Assembly (NCBI RefSeq): GCF_000312045.1
Contig: NZ_HE978635.1
Location: 250,674-314,673, forward strand
Length of the DNA: 64,000 bases
Direction: 5' to 3'
Source: Noviherbaspirillum massiliense JC206
GTDB taxonomy: Bacteria; Pseudomonadota; Gammaproteobacteria; Burkholderiales; Burkholderiaceae_D
Shown one piece after another: positions 43,091-52,378 of this stretch. The position numbers and the translations under genes were made by a program. Numbering within the stretch: the stretch's first letter is position 1; each line of letters opens with the position of its first letter. The notes below the pieces were generated by a model that was not told the origin of the DNA, made no database searches, and saw only the letters and a program-made list of their open reading frames with translations.

Positions 43091-43573
43091 ATGAAAAAAG
43101 TCCTTCTTGCTGCAGTGCTTCTGGTTGCGTTCTTCGGACATGCAAAGATTTCTTTTTCCGAACCCAAGGTAATGGCATGGATCGCCAACCATTCGGCAAA
43201 AGCAATGTCCGGCGATCCTTCCGCTTGCGAAGACTATACGGCTGACATGGAAGTGACGCTTACAGCGGCAGGGGCCAGAGGCACATGGGAAGTCGAAGGC
43301 GGAAAAAAGGAAATGTGCGGTTACATGAGGCAGGCCGCAGCAGCGTTCACCGTGCTCCAGGCTCGCACCGAGACGCAATTCGACCAGGTGAAGATCACCC
43401 CTTCCGGTTTTCCATGGATGAGTGCGAAAGTGAATTACATCCAGCGCACCAGCGTGAATGGCAGCAACCTTCCGTCAGTTACCATCGAGAGCGAGGATAC
43501 CCTGGTCCTGGTGCGCACGCTGTCCGGAATAAAAATCAAGGCCATCGAGTCGCACTCTACCGGAGGGATCTGA
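43091..43573 (+). CDS. Secreted hypothetical protein
   Basis: A 160-residue exported protein: signal peptide KKVLLAAVLLVAFFGHAKISFSEP, then ACEDYTADMEVTLTAAGARGTWEVEGGKKEMCGYMRQAAAAF and a beta-rich C-terminus. Two Cys (ACEDY and EMCGYM) could form a disulfide. No family recognised. It lies just beyond integron 2 with no attC between, and its base composition is chromosomal. Confidence 0.65.
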   Translation: MKKVLLAAVLLVAFFGHAKISFSEPKVMAWIANHSAKAMSGDPSACEDYTADMEVTLTAAGARGTWEVEGGKKEMCGYMRQAAAAFTVLQARTETQFDQVKITPSGFPWMSAKVNYIQRTSVNGSNLPSVTIESEDTLVLVRTLSGIKIKAIESHSTGGI

Positions 43574-43642
43574 TCCGCTGCCGCCACTGCAGTGCGCAGA
43601 CGAGCTTCGGCATCAGGTGGCTGGAATAGCGTGAGGGTAACC

Positions 43643-44014
43643 ATGAAATGGATCAGTCGCGTTAGCCGTCCCGTGATCTCAATCGCAGCCCTTGCAACGG
43701 TGCTGTTTGTCAGCTCGCTCAAGCCGGCCAGCGGCACTGCGTTTGCGGTCTTCTCCGCCTGGCTGATTGCACCCCACGTCGGCATGATTGCCGGATTATG
43801 GTGGTTACTGCGGAAGGGAACAGGGTCTGCTTCCTGGCACGTGATCGGAGTCATAGTGGCGGCCGGAGGGATTCTTTATCTTGCCGACATCGTTTTTGGG
43901 GAGCCCGATGCGCAGGGAGCTATCGCGGTATTGATGGCCCCTTTGCTTCAAGGCGCGGCATTGGCTACGATGGTTCCTGTCGCACCTTGGTTGCAGGAGC
44001 GCTTGCATACCTGA
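43643..44014 (+). CDS. Small integral membrane protein
   Basis: A 123-residue protein with about four hydrophobic helices (PVISIAALATVLFVSSL, TAFAVFSAWLIAPHVGMIAGLWWLL, IGVIVAAGGILYLADIVF, LLQGAALATMVPVAPWL). No family recognised. GTGAGGGTAACC precedes the ATG. It belongs to a run of small same-strand genes with independent spacing. Confidence 0.6.
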   Translation: MKWISRVSRPVISIAALATVLFVSSLKPASGTAFAVFSAWLIAPHVGMIAGLWWLLRKGTGSASWHVIGVIVAAGGILYLADIVFGEPDAQGAIAVLMAPLLQGAALATMVPVAPWLQERLHT

Positions 44015-44154
44015 GGTGTTACTGAGTCAACCCGAGCCCACAGCAAAATGCTGCAGTTAGTAGTTACTGGGGGCCAGTTGGGCCGGAGTCCGGGCCCGCA
44101 GGCAGACAGCCAGTGGCACCATGATAGCGAGCATTTTTGATCGATGGAGGAAGC

Positions 44155-44643
44155 ATGCCGTCGCGAGCGCTTCAGATTATTGCCTTGACGCTGACCGCCT
44201 TGGGTCTGGCGCCGGGCGCTGCCCATCTGATGGAAATGCCAGTCAAGCTTGCCTATCCGCCGGCCATGTATGCCAGCGTTACCAGCACGCTTTATGCCTG
44301 GTTTGGCCTGGTGGGCGGCCCGGTTCAGGTGGCTGCCGCGCTGTCGGTGGCGGTGCTGGCGCTTCAGGCACGGCGCCTTTCGGCGAGTCGTCTTGCGACC
44401 GCTTCCGCTGCCGCCCTGCTAGCCTCACTGCTTCTCTGGGGTTTGATTGTTGCTCCCGTCAATGCAGCGTGGGCGAACGCCGCCGGTTCTGACCCGGCCG
44501 AGTTCGCAGCAGCCTATGAGCAACTGAGACTGCGCTGGGAGTATGGTCACGCAGCGGCTTTCATCGCCTGGCTCGCCGGTTGGTTCGCGCTTGTGGCCGC
44601 GATTACGAGACCGCTGGACTCGGGGCGAAACACAGCGGCCTAA
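44155..44643 (+). CDS. DUF1772-like membrane protein
   Basis: A 162-residue four-helix membrane protein (ALQIIALTLTALGLAPGAAHLMEMPVKL, LYAWFGLVGGPVQVAAALSVAVL, ...RWEYGHAAAFIAWLAGWFALVAAI). The layout and the terminal WEYGHAAAF motif resemble DUF1772 and anthrone-oxygenase-like proteins. Function unknown. GGAGGAAGC precedes the ATG. Confidence 0.65.
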   Translation: MPSRALQIIALTLTALGLAPGAAHLMEMPVKLAYPPAMYASVTSTLYAWFGLVGGPVQVAAALSVAVLALQARRLSASRLATASAAALLASLLLWGLIVAPVNAAWANAAGSDPAEFAAAYEQLRLRWEYGHAAAFIAWLAGWFALVAAITRPLDSGRNTAA

Positions 44644-44838
44644 ATTGGTCCAGCCGGTGTGAAAGATCCGCGCGTGCTGATCTTCGGCAGGAAAACTGGA
44701 ATTTAATGACGTGCCGCCGGTGACGCACGAGAAACAGCTTGCTTCCCCGGGAACGCTAATAAAATCGGGGGAAGCTCCGCCGCTGCACGGCGAGTCGTCC
44801 CACCAGTCAGATGCTCTAATCGCGAAAGGAGAGAAAAC

Positions 44839-45219
44839 ATGCCATTGGTAACGATCACAGTGCAAAAACCCAAGACCCCGCAATTCAAAGACAGCGTTCT
44901 GTCGGCGGTACACGAGGCCCTCGTCGCGTCGGGCGTTCCGGAAACCGATCGTTTTCACAGAGTTCTCGAACTTGAACCGGAAGACTTTCGCTTCGACTTG
45001 AACTACCCAGACCTTACACGTCCACGAAACGATGACTTTGTGCTGATAGAGATTCTTCTCTCGGTGGGCCGAAGCGTGAAAGTCAAAAAGAAAATCGTTC
45101 AGGACATCATCAGCAAGCTCTCTTCCCAGGGCTTCGATGCGGAGCGGATCATGATTTGCTTCAAGGAGACGGCATGGGAGAATTGGTCCTTCGGCGGTGG
45201 CCGCTTCTTCTATATGTGA
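44839..45219 (+). CDS. Tautomerase-family protein
   Basis: A 126-residue protein starting MPLVTITVQKP, so Pro is the N-terminal residue after Met removal, as required for catalysis in 4-oxalocrotonate tautomerase-like enzymes. A two-unit length and RFHRVLELEPEDFRFDLNYPDLTR... FVLIEILLSVGRSVKVKKKIV fit the long tautomerase group. Substrate unknown. AAAGGAGAGAAAAC precedes the ATG. Confidence 0.85.
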   Translation: MPLVTITVQKPKTPQFKDSVLSAVHEALVASGVPETDRFHRVLELEPEDFRFDLNYPDLTRPRNDDFVLIEILLSVGRSVKVKKKIVQDIISKLSSQGFDAERIMICFKETAWENWSFGGGRFFYM

Positions 45220-45305
45220 AGCGATGGGTGAGGCGACGAGAGGCACGTCCGGGACTTGGCTGCCTGTAGCGTGCAGGTCAATTGACTCTCTGGGAGGCAT
45301 AAGGG

Positions 45306-45841
45306 ATGCGAAAGGAATATGGCCAGGCGTTAAGAGCTTTGTTTGAACAGGCCATGTCGCAGCGCTGGCCGGGCTACGAAAAGTGGTGTCGCACTATATC
45401 TGGCCTGGAGAACGGGCCTTCCGCAAGCGGGTCGCCGACATGGCGGATCTCTGGATTGTATTATCGCCAAATCAGAAACTTGAGCAATTTTCTGTCGAGA
45501 TAGGATGGTCGCGCCTGCAGCGTTTTCCCGAATTAAGCATGAGGCCGTCATCCATTGCGCCTCAAGACGCGTATGACCAGAATGAATACTTTTGCCGCCT
45601 GGGTGAAATGGTGCATGGACATGACTACTGGTGGACAATCGAAGAGTTTCGCCAGGCGCAGAGCATTGAAGAGCTTGGGGCGTCGCTGGAAAAACTTAGC
45701 GCATCTATGGTGCAGGAACGGTTGCAGCCAAGGGTGAAGGAAGCCATGGACGCTCTGGAGAAGCATGGCATCCCCTATCTCGAAATGGCTGTCCAGCGAT
45801 TCAATGCCGGAAACGCGTCGCAGACGAAACGAACGATGTAA
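45306..45841 (+). pseudogene. Frameshifted conserved hypothetical gene
   Basis: MRKEYGQALRALFEQAMSQRWPGYEK reads in one frame from 45306. From about 45383 the natural continuation VSHYIWPGERAFRKRVADMADLWIVL... VEIGWSRLQRFPELSMRPS is in another frame, running to 45841. Joining them near the AAGTGGTGT at 45381-45389 gives one protein of about 178 residues. Either a real indel or a sequencing error. No function is known for the family. Confidence 0.6.
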
Positions 45842-45942
45842 TGACAGATGGAGATGCGCGCCGGCTGGCCCGATTTGCATGGCCAGCGATGCGTACACCA
45901 GACCGGCAGAACGACAAACTCTAGATTGAATGGGAGGAGAGC

Positions 45943-46368
45943 ATGAAAAACGAAAGCATGAAAAATCCCGACGCGAGCCAAGGCGGATCGGCATCCGAGC
46001 TGATCTCGCAAAGAATCGCTGAACTCGGGGACTGGCGCGGCGACATCCTTGCCAGGATGCGCAAGCTCATCCGGGAAGCGGCCCCGGATGTTGTCGAGGA
46101 GTGGAAGTGGAACGTCCCGGTCTGGTCGCATGATGGCATCATCTGCACCGGAGAGACGTACAAGTCCGCTGTGAAGCTTACCTTTGCCAAGGGAGCTTCG
46201 TTGCAGGATCCCACCGGGCTCTTTAACTCTAGCCTCACCGGAAATGTACGACGGGCGATTGACATTCACGAGAATGAGAAGATCGATGAGGCTGCCTTCA
46301 AGTCGCTGATCAGGGCGGCGGTTACGGCCAACAGCGCCGCGGCCAAGGCGCGGAGTACGAAAAAGTAG
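45943..46368 (+). CDS. DUF1801 (YdhG-like) protein
   Basis: A 141-residue protein: ASELISQRIAELGDWRGDILARMRKLIREAAPDVVEEWKWNVPVWSHDGIICTGETYKSAVKLTF is the DUF1801 core, and ALQDPTGLFN-like text (SLQDPTGLFNSSL) and RRAIDIHENEKIDEAAFKSLI complete it. Related YdhG proteins have been linked to iron-sulfur handling, but the role is unproven. GGGAGGAGAGC precedes the ATG. Confidence 0.85.
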   Translation: MKNESMKNPDASQGGSASELISQRIAELGDWRGDILARMRKLIREAAPDVVEEWKWNVPVWSHDGIICTGETYKSAVKLTFAKGASLQDPTGLFNSSLTGNVRRAIDIHENEKIDEAAFKSLIRAAVTANSAAAKARSTKK

Positions 46369-46459
46369 CTGGCACCAACGGGATTGTGCGTCACCATGTC
46401 CCGTTCACTCGAGCGGCGCCGGTCGTAGTGAATTGCCGGTTCGAGGTGACGTTCGGACT

Positions 46460-47041
46460 ATGCCGGACGCAGCGAGGCCGCCGATCAACCCATTGCCAGA
46501 AAACATGCTGAAAATTCTTCGCGAACGTTTTCAGAAAACTGTACCAACGAAGCATGCCATGGTGTATGCAGTTCCCGGCTTCGTCATGATTGTTGCAGCT
46601 TCGGGCAACTTGCGTCTGCGCTTTGACGCTGAAGCATTCCAGTGCACATTGCCGATGGCATCAGATCCGGAATTGTTGGGTGGTGCCGTCCGGGACGCAT
46701 TGGCTGCCAGCCGTGCCATACCCATTGCGAAGCTGCAGGCATTTCTGGATGCCCCCGGCGATTTCGGGTACGAGGCTTGTGTCAAGGCTCTTTGGCGCCT
46801 CGTCGGCGGCAGGCCGAGGGCTGCTGTGCCGGAGAACACGGCGCGCTGCGATGTGCATACGGAAAATGGCGGCATCGTTTTTCTTCCTATGCAAAAACGT
46901 CATGGGAGTGTTTGGGCCAACCACGGCGAGATTGAACCGGTCATGGTCGATGCGCGCGGCGAGCTGGGACTGATCGGCGAGGCCCTGATCGACGCCTTGC
47001 GCCGCTGCATTCCCAATGTCATCGATGACGCTCAGCCATGA
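46460..47041 (+). CDS. Hypothetical protein
   Basis: A 193-residue soluble protein (LKILRERFQKTVPTKHAMVYAVPGFVMIVAASGNLRLRF... ALIDALRRCIPNVIDDAQP). The pattern of a short regulator-like partner protein is suggestive of immunity families, but nothing specific is recognised. GAGGTGAC lies upstream of the ATG; a TTG nine codons earlier is an alternative. Confidence 0.55.
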   Translation: MPDAARPPINPLPENMLKILRERFQKTVPTKHAMVYAVPGFVMIVAASGNLRLRFDAEAFQCTLPMASDPELLGGAVRDALAASRAIPIAKLQAFLDAPGDFGYEACVKALWRLVGGRPRAAVPENTARCDVHTENGGIVFLPMQKRHGSVWANHGEIEPVMVDARGELGLIGEALIDALRRCIPNVIDDAQP

Positions 47042-47288
47042 AGCATGCCAATGAACTTCGATGCGAATCGTGACGGCGATCTCAGCTCAGCGTGTCAGGG
47101 ATTATGCCGAATGAGAGATGACGAACAGGCACTTGTCACGCACTTGTGCCGCCCCCTTGATGAGCCGTTCACAGGAGGTTTCCGCGCTAGCTGGCGTTAT
47201 CGAACGCCAATCTGGCATTTATGTGAGTGCTATACTCCACCGGGCATTAACGCTAAACGCAATCAACAAAACATCTTCGGAGACAATC

Positions 47289-47639
47289 ATGCGTTTACTT
47301 ATCGCTACCCTTCTGACCATCATGGCCGTATCAACTGCGCACGCGGCAACGCAGCAGCAATGCGAAGCACTGAGCAAGCCGGTTGAGACCAAGATGACGG
47401 CGCTGTCGCAGATAGACGAACGCACGCCAACGCCATACACCTGCTCGCGCGTGAACGATCTCATCAAGATGTATGTGGACTATCAGGCGCAGGCGGACAA
47501 GCTCAACTGCCCGTTTGCCTATGAATCGGGCCAGAGGGTCGGTGGAGCTGCGGAGCGGGCCAGCCTGGTTAACGACATGAAAAAAGCCTATGCGGAGAAG
47601 TGCCGCCAGGCGACGCTGGCCGCAGGCGATAAACCGTGA
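47289..47639 (+). CDS. Secreted hypothetical protein
   Basis: A 116-residue exported protein with signal peptide RLLIATLLTIMAVSTAHAA and three mature Cys (QCEAL, YTCSRV, LNCPFA) plus KCRQA. Helical, no family recognised. GGAGACAATC precedes the ATG, which was chosen because translation further upstream has no signal character. Confidence 0.65.
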   Translation: MRLLIATLLTIMAVSTAHAATQQQCEALSKPVETKMTALSQIDERTPTPYTCSRVNDLIKMYVDYQAQADKLNCPFAYESGQRVGGAAERASLVNDMKKAYAEKCRQATLAAGDKP

Positions 47640-47863
47640 GGCGCACGCTGACGCTGGTGGTGCCGGACCGCGAATAAAGACAAGCACCCATGGCACCTCC
47701 CGTCATCGGTATGCGGCGTAACGCTTCTACCGGATCAGTGAGAACTTCTTCAGGTGGACGGCGTCAAACAGGATGAATGTGCGCGGTATCGTCGCGCGCC
47801 GCAGCCGGAACACGAATATAGAACCGGCTGCGACCTAGCCTTGCTCTCCCTGTAAATCGATTC

Positions 47864-48391
47864 ATGACGCCTGAAACGCTGCTGCTTGCCCTGCTGATTG
47901 CGCAAGGCGTGATCGGTGGAATGGACACCTTGCTCAATCATGAAATCATCGTGCGCCTGCCGCAGCGCATGGAGGCGCGCACGGAAATCGGCATTCATGT
48001 GCTGCGCGAGGCAGCTTACGGCTTGTTGTTCGGGACGCTTGCCTGGTTCGCATGGAATGGCACGTGGGCCGTCGTCATCGGCGTGTTGCTGCTTGCCGCA
48101 ATCGTCATCGACGCTTGCGACGAATTCGTTGAGAACCGGACGCGGGTGCTGCCGCAGAACGAACGCCTGCTGCATTTTCTCCTGATCCTGAACCTAGGCT
48201 TTATCACCATCGTGCTTGTGCCCGTCCTGATGGATTGGGCGTCGAACCGGACCGGACTGGTGCCGGCCGGTCATGGAATCCTGTCATGGATACTGTCTGC
48301 GCTTGCCCTGGCGGCGATCGGGTGGTCGATACGGGATCTGCTTGCCTGGCGGGCATTGTCCCGAAAGCAAAGCGGCAAAAGAACAGCCTGA
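47864..48391 (+). CDS. Integral membrane protein, unknown function
   Basis: A 175-residue protein with about four membrane helices (TLLLALLIAQGVIGGMDTLLNHE, LLFGTLAWFAWNGTWAVVIGVLLLAAIVID, FLLILNLGFITIVLVPVLMDW, ILSALALAAIGWSIRDLLAW). The polar EIIVRLPQRMEARTEIGIHVLREAAYG between TM1 and TM2 is distinctive. Homologues are common in proteobacteria as hypothetical proteins. Converges with the patatin gene. Confidence 0.7.
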   Translation: MTPETLLLALLIAQGVIGGMDTLLNHEIIVRLPQRMEARTEIGIHVLREAAYGLLFGTLAWFAWNGTWAVVIGVLLLAAIVIDACDEFVENRTRVLPQNERLLHFLLILNLGFITIVLVPVLMDWASNRTGLVPAGHGILSWILSALALAAIGWSIRDLLAWRALSRKQSGKRTA

Positions 48392-48479
48392 GGGCTGCGA
48401 CAACTACATAAAGACTGTTGCAGGCGGAACGCCGGGCGGCGCTGGGTGCAAAACCTCCGTTTGCTGATGAAGTCGCCGT

Positions 48480-49631
48480 TCAGTGTTGGTAAGGAAATGC
48501 CTGAGCCGCAGGCAGCCCACGGTCATGCCATGCACGAAGGGCGACATCGCATATCGCATATCCCCAGTTGATCAGCCGCTCCTGCAGCTCGGGCGATAGC
48601 GCGGCAAGGCGCGTCGGGATCTCGGCAAGTTCGGTGGTTTGCTCGAGCGGGCAGGGGAGGGCGGATTCGACCGGGTACTTGGCCATCTCCGAACGGATTC
48701 CCCAGTAGGCGACCTTCCGTATTCCCGCATCGTTGGCGGCGAACAGCTGGCGCTTGCGCAGGGAGCGGACCTGGTTGTCGACCAGGTCCAGGATGCGCTT
48801 CGTATGCTGGACCCAGTCCAGCTGTGGCGCTTCCTCGCTCGGCATCTTGCGCCCGGCATCGCTGACGAGGATGGTCTTGCAGCGTTTCCAGACCGTTTCC
48901 AGCCCGAGGTTGTCATACACGCCGCCGTCACTCAACACTACCCTGGTCGTATACGGCGGATGATGCAATGGCTCGCCTTCGCTCGGCGCGAAGCTGCCTT
49001 CATCGAGATTCAGAACGGCCGGGGACAGGAAGGGCGGGAAGGCCGAGGATGCGGCCACGACTTCCGCCAGCGGCAGGGCAGGGCGCAGCACTTGCCCGAC
49101 CTGGTAATCGCGCATGTACGGCTTCGAAAAGCGCCACAGGGAGCCGGACTGGACATTGATGGCATTGATGATGATGCGCGGCGGGTCGTCCGGGAAGTCC
49201 TGCAGGGTGGCGTCGCCAAAGAGATGCTCCGCGAGAGTCCGGGCGACATAATCGCTGACGGGCCCGGGCAGCAGCACGCCCTTGGCCACCGACCAGGTAT
49301 CGACGGTGACATTGGCCAGCCTGCGCAGGGGCGTGACGATTTCATCCACGAAGACTTGCTCGGTAGTGCCGGCACCGGCGATGTTCCGCCACTTGACTCC
49401 CAGCAGGCCGCCAGTGATCGCGCCGCCGGACACGCAGGAAATCCGGTCCAGCTTCGGCAGCAATCCCAGCTGATGGAGGCGCCATAGCGCGCCGGCATGG
49501 AACAGCATGGCGCGGTACCCGCCGCCCGACAGGCACAAGCCCAGCGTATCCTGCGCCGGCTCGCTTTTTCGCCTTTCCTCGTCTGACACGAGGGGATTCA
49601 ATGCTTCCGATACTGCGGACGAGTTTTCCAT
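48480..49631 (-). CDS. Patatin-like phospholipase
   Basis: A 383-residue patatin-family protein: oxyanion hole GLCLSGGGYRAMLFHAGALWRLHQLG, nucleophile elbow CVSGGAITGG (Ser in x-V-S-G-G) and catalytic Asp in LSDGGVYDNLGLE. It hydrolyses lipid acyl esters through the Ser-Asp dyad. No signal peptide, so cytosolic or membrane-associated. The elbow has Cys instead of the usual leading Gly. A ribosome site GCGGAGCATTCC precedes the ATG. Confidence 0.9.
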   Translation of the reverse strand: MENSSAVSEALNPLVSDEERRKSEPAQDTLGLCLSGGGYRAMLFHAGALWRLHQLGLLPKLDRISCVSGGAITGGLLGVKWRNIAGAGTTEQVFVDEIVTPLRRLANVTVDTWSVAKGVLLPGPVSDYVARTLAEHLFGDATLQDFPDDPPRIIINAINVQSGSLWRFSKPYMRDYQVGQVLRPALPLAEVVAASSAFPPFLSPAVLNLDEGSFAPSEGEPLHHPPYTTRVVLSDGGVYDNLGLETVWKRCKTILVSDAGRKMPSEEAPQLDWVQHTKRILDLVDNQVRSLRKRQLFAANDAGIRKVAYWGIRSEMAKYPVESALPCPLEQTTELAEIPTRLAALSPELQERLINWGYAICDVALRAWHDRGLPAAQAFPYQH

Positions 49632-50322
49632 GGAATGCTCCGCTTCAGTCAGCCTGCGTTGAAGAGCTGCTTGTCAGGCATAGTAATTTCATCATTTGGC
49701 TCTTGAGTCTTAATGGGCATCAAAAAAGGTCGAAATAGCGAAGCAATCGCCTAAGCAGTAGGCCCCAATCCCCGAATGCCGATGCCGCTGTTCAACGACG
49801 ATGCGGGCCGGTGGGGCTTGTCATCTGCAGGTGCAGCTTCCCTCCCCGGCCAGACCTGCCAGCGGCCCGCCGGCATGCTGTTCCGGAAAAAGGCGCGCCT
49901 GCGCCATGACCGAAGCCGCGCCAAGTCTTCATGATTCGCGGTTCCGGGAAAGCAGGGCGACGGACCGCAGACCTGCTACGGGTGATAGGTTCGTTCCCTG
50001 GGGGGCGCACGCCTGGCCCGACCGCTGCATCGGAAGCCGCCCAAGTGTGGCTTGCAGGTGACATTCGGGCATTCGGCATGCCTTGTCCGGTCATGCTTCT
50101 TGCAAAAATGACCAGGGGCGCGCTTACAATCCACAGTCATCGCCGGTACTCGCCGTTCGATCAGGTGGTATTTGTCGCCGCGGTCTTGGCGCTCTCGTTT
50201 TGGACGCCTGGGAGCGAGGGGCAAACGCCATTCCCTGGCTTGCGCTTGAGAGAGGCGCGAGCAAACCGGTCAATTCAAACTGGCTCTCGTTCAAGAAAGG
50301 CCAGACCAGCAGGGAGATCGAC
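49632..50322. other. Long intergenic stretch, no gene seen
   Basis: About 690 bases on which both strands show only short, GC-rich chance frames. The frame of the M48 gene extends upstream to 50083 but with no protein-like character. It presumably holds promoters for the two divergent genes. Confidence 0.4.
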
Positions 50323-52188
50323 ATGGAAGCGAAAGCCTTTGACCAACTCGTGGCACGGCTTGAACTGTTTGCCCAACGTGCTCCAGTGGCCTATAAAATC
50401 CGGGTCGGCCTGCTGGCCGCGCTCGGTTATGGCTACGTCTTTGGCGTGCTGGCCGTCCTTGTCGCGATCCTCGTTCTGCTTGGCTGGTTTGCAAGCGGCG
50501 GCAAGCATCTCTTCCCGGTCATCAAGATCGCGATCCCATTGCTGATGCTGACGTGGGTGATCCTGCGGGCATTGTGGGTGCGGCTGGAGGAGCCGGAGGG
50601 GCGTGCGCTCACGCCCCAGGAGGCGCCGGAACTGTTCGCCGTGATCGATGATATGCGCCGCCGCTTGCGCGGTCCCCGCGTTCATGGCGTCCTGCTCACC
50701 GATGAGTACAATGCCGCCGTGGTGCAAACGCCCAGATTGGGAATGTTTGGCTGGCAGAAAAACCACCTGATCCTTGGCCTGCCGCTGATGCAAGCCTTGT
50801 CGCCTGAGCAGTTTCTTGCCGTGCTCGCCCATGAGTATGGTCACCTGGCCGGAGCCCATAGCCGGTTTGCATCCTGGATCTACCGGATTCGCAAATCCTG
50901 GCACCAGCTGATGGATGCCCTGGACAGGCAGGGAAGCTCGAATTTTCTCTTCAAAAAATTCTTTGACTGGTATTCGCCGTTTTTCGCCGCCTATTCCTTC
51001 GTGCTGGCACGTGCAAATGAATATCAGGCTGATCAGGTATCCCGGGAACTGGTGGGTTCGCGCCACGCAGCTGACGCGCTGATCAACTCCTCCATCAAAA
51101 GCGTGCTGCTGCGCGAGCAGTTCTGGCCGAAGGTGTACGAGCATGCCGAGCATGAAGCGGCGCCGAGCTTCGCGCCATTTGAAAAGCTGGCTGGCAGTCT
51201 GACCCAGCCGGTTGCGCCGGAAGAGGCTGAGGAGTGGCTGCAGGCTGCTCTTGCTTGCAAGACCGGCAGCGACGATACTCATCCAAGCCTCAGCGACCGG
51301 CTGCGCGCGCTTGGCGAGGCGCCGCGTGTACCGGAAGCAATTGGCGAAAGCGCTGCCCAGCGCTACCTGGCGCAATCGCTCAGCCGTCTCACCAGCGAGC
51401 TGGATCAGGGCTGGCGCGAGCGCGTTGCCGATTCATGGCGCGAACGCTTCGAGCATGTGCAGCAAGGAAAGACCGAACTTGCGCAGCTCCAGGAGAAATC
51501 CACCCAGGGGACGCTGGAACTGCAGCAACTATGGGATCTTGCTTACTGGACCGAAGAAATCCATGGCGGCGAAGCTGCATTGCCGCGCTACCAGGAAGTC
51601 CTTAGCCGTGCACCGGATTCGCCGGCCACGCAATTCGCCGTAGGCCGGTTGTTGCTGACGCAGGGAGAGGAAGCCGGCATCGCCCATCTGGAAAAGGCAA
51701 TGGAGCTCGATCCTGCGCGCGCGGTAGCAGCCAATGAATGGATCGGCGATTTCCTGTGGCAGCGCGGGCGCGAAGATGAAGCGCGTACCTGTTTCACGCG
51801 CGCGGCGGCGGCCCGCCAACTTGCAGCGGAGGCGGCACAGGAACGGGCATCGCTTACCACGGCTGACAAGTTCATGCACCATGAACTCGATGAGGACACG
51901 CTTGCAACGCTGCGCGAACAACTGGCGCTCCAGCCGCGAATCGCAAAAGCCTGGCTGGCCCGAAAAGTGCTCACGCATAATCCCGATGAAGAGCCGGTAT
52001 TCGGCCTTGCGGTACAGACCAGGTTTTGGCACCTGTCAGGCAGAAAATACGTGAGCAAGCTTTGCCAGGAATTGTCTGGCATAGGGCATACGTATATCGT
52101 TGTGGTCAATGCGTTCGACGACGACGCCTATCGCGCCATTGGAAAGAGCATCAAGAAGGTGAAGGGTACCTTGATCTACCGCCGATAA
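50323..52188 (+). CDS. M48-family metalloprotease with TPR-like region
   Basis: A 621-residue protein. Two N-terminal membrane helices (VGLLAALGYGYVFGVLAVLVAILVLLGWF, LFPVIKIAIPLLMLTWVILRAL) precede an M48 zinc protease domain with HEYGH (170-174) and the distal Glu in ANEYQADQVS. The C-terminal third has TPR-like repeats (AVGRLLLTQGEEAGIAHLEKAMELDP). It probably degrades or samples membrane proteins at the cytoplasmic face. AGGGAGATCGAC precedes the chosen ATG. Confidence 0.85.
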   Translation: MEAKAFDQLVARLELFAQRAPVAYKIRVGLLAALGYGYVFGVLAVLVAILVLLGWFASGGKHLFPVIKIAIPLLMLTWVILRALWVRLEEPEGRALTPQEAPELFAVIDDMRRRLRGPRVHGVLLTDEYNAAVVQTPRLGMFGWQKNHLILGLPLMQALSPEQFLAVLAHEYGHLAGAHSRFASWIYRIRKSWHQLMDALDRQGSSNFLFKKFFDWYSPFFAAYSFVLARANEYQADQVSRELVGSRHAADALINSSIKSVLLREQFWPKVYEHAEHEAAPSFAPFEKLAGSLTQPVAPEEAEEWLQAALACKTGSDDTHPSLSDRLRALGEAPRVPEAIGESAAQRYLAQSLSRLTSELDQGWRERVADSWRERFEHVQQGKTELAQLQEKSTQGTLELQQLWDLAYWTEEIHGGEAALPRYQEVLSRAPDSPATQFAVGRLLLTQGEEAGIAHLEKAMELDPARAVAANEWIGDFLWQRGREDEARTCFTRAAAARQLAAEAAQERASLTTADKFMHHELDEDTLATLREQLALQPRIAKAWLARKVLTHNPDEEPVFGLAVQTRFWHLSGRKYVSKLCQELSGIGHTYIVVVNAFDDDAYRAIGKSIKKVKGTLIYRR

Positions 52189-52378
52189 TCGCATCATCGC
52201 CAAGCCTGCCGACTCAAGACGCCACAAGTGCCGTCGCTTCGTATGGGGAGCGACATTGATACTGGGCCGGAATGCAGGAAACCGTTTCAGGAAGCAAGCG
52301 GCAGAATCGGCCAGAACAGTGGCCGGCTGCCGCCAGTCGTGACGATAAATGTGCGCATATAGGGAGGCATGGAGAATC

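Noticed and set aside
43091-48391. Continuation of integron 2 cassettes to 48 kb
   Set aside because: No R''/R' pairs with palindromic centres found between these genes, their ribosome sites are good and composition is chromosomal.
49951-50030. Possible tRNA-like GGTTCG...C segment
   Set aside because: The T-loop-like GGTTCGTTCC has no matching cloverleaf arms around it.
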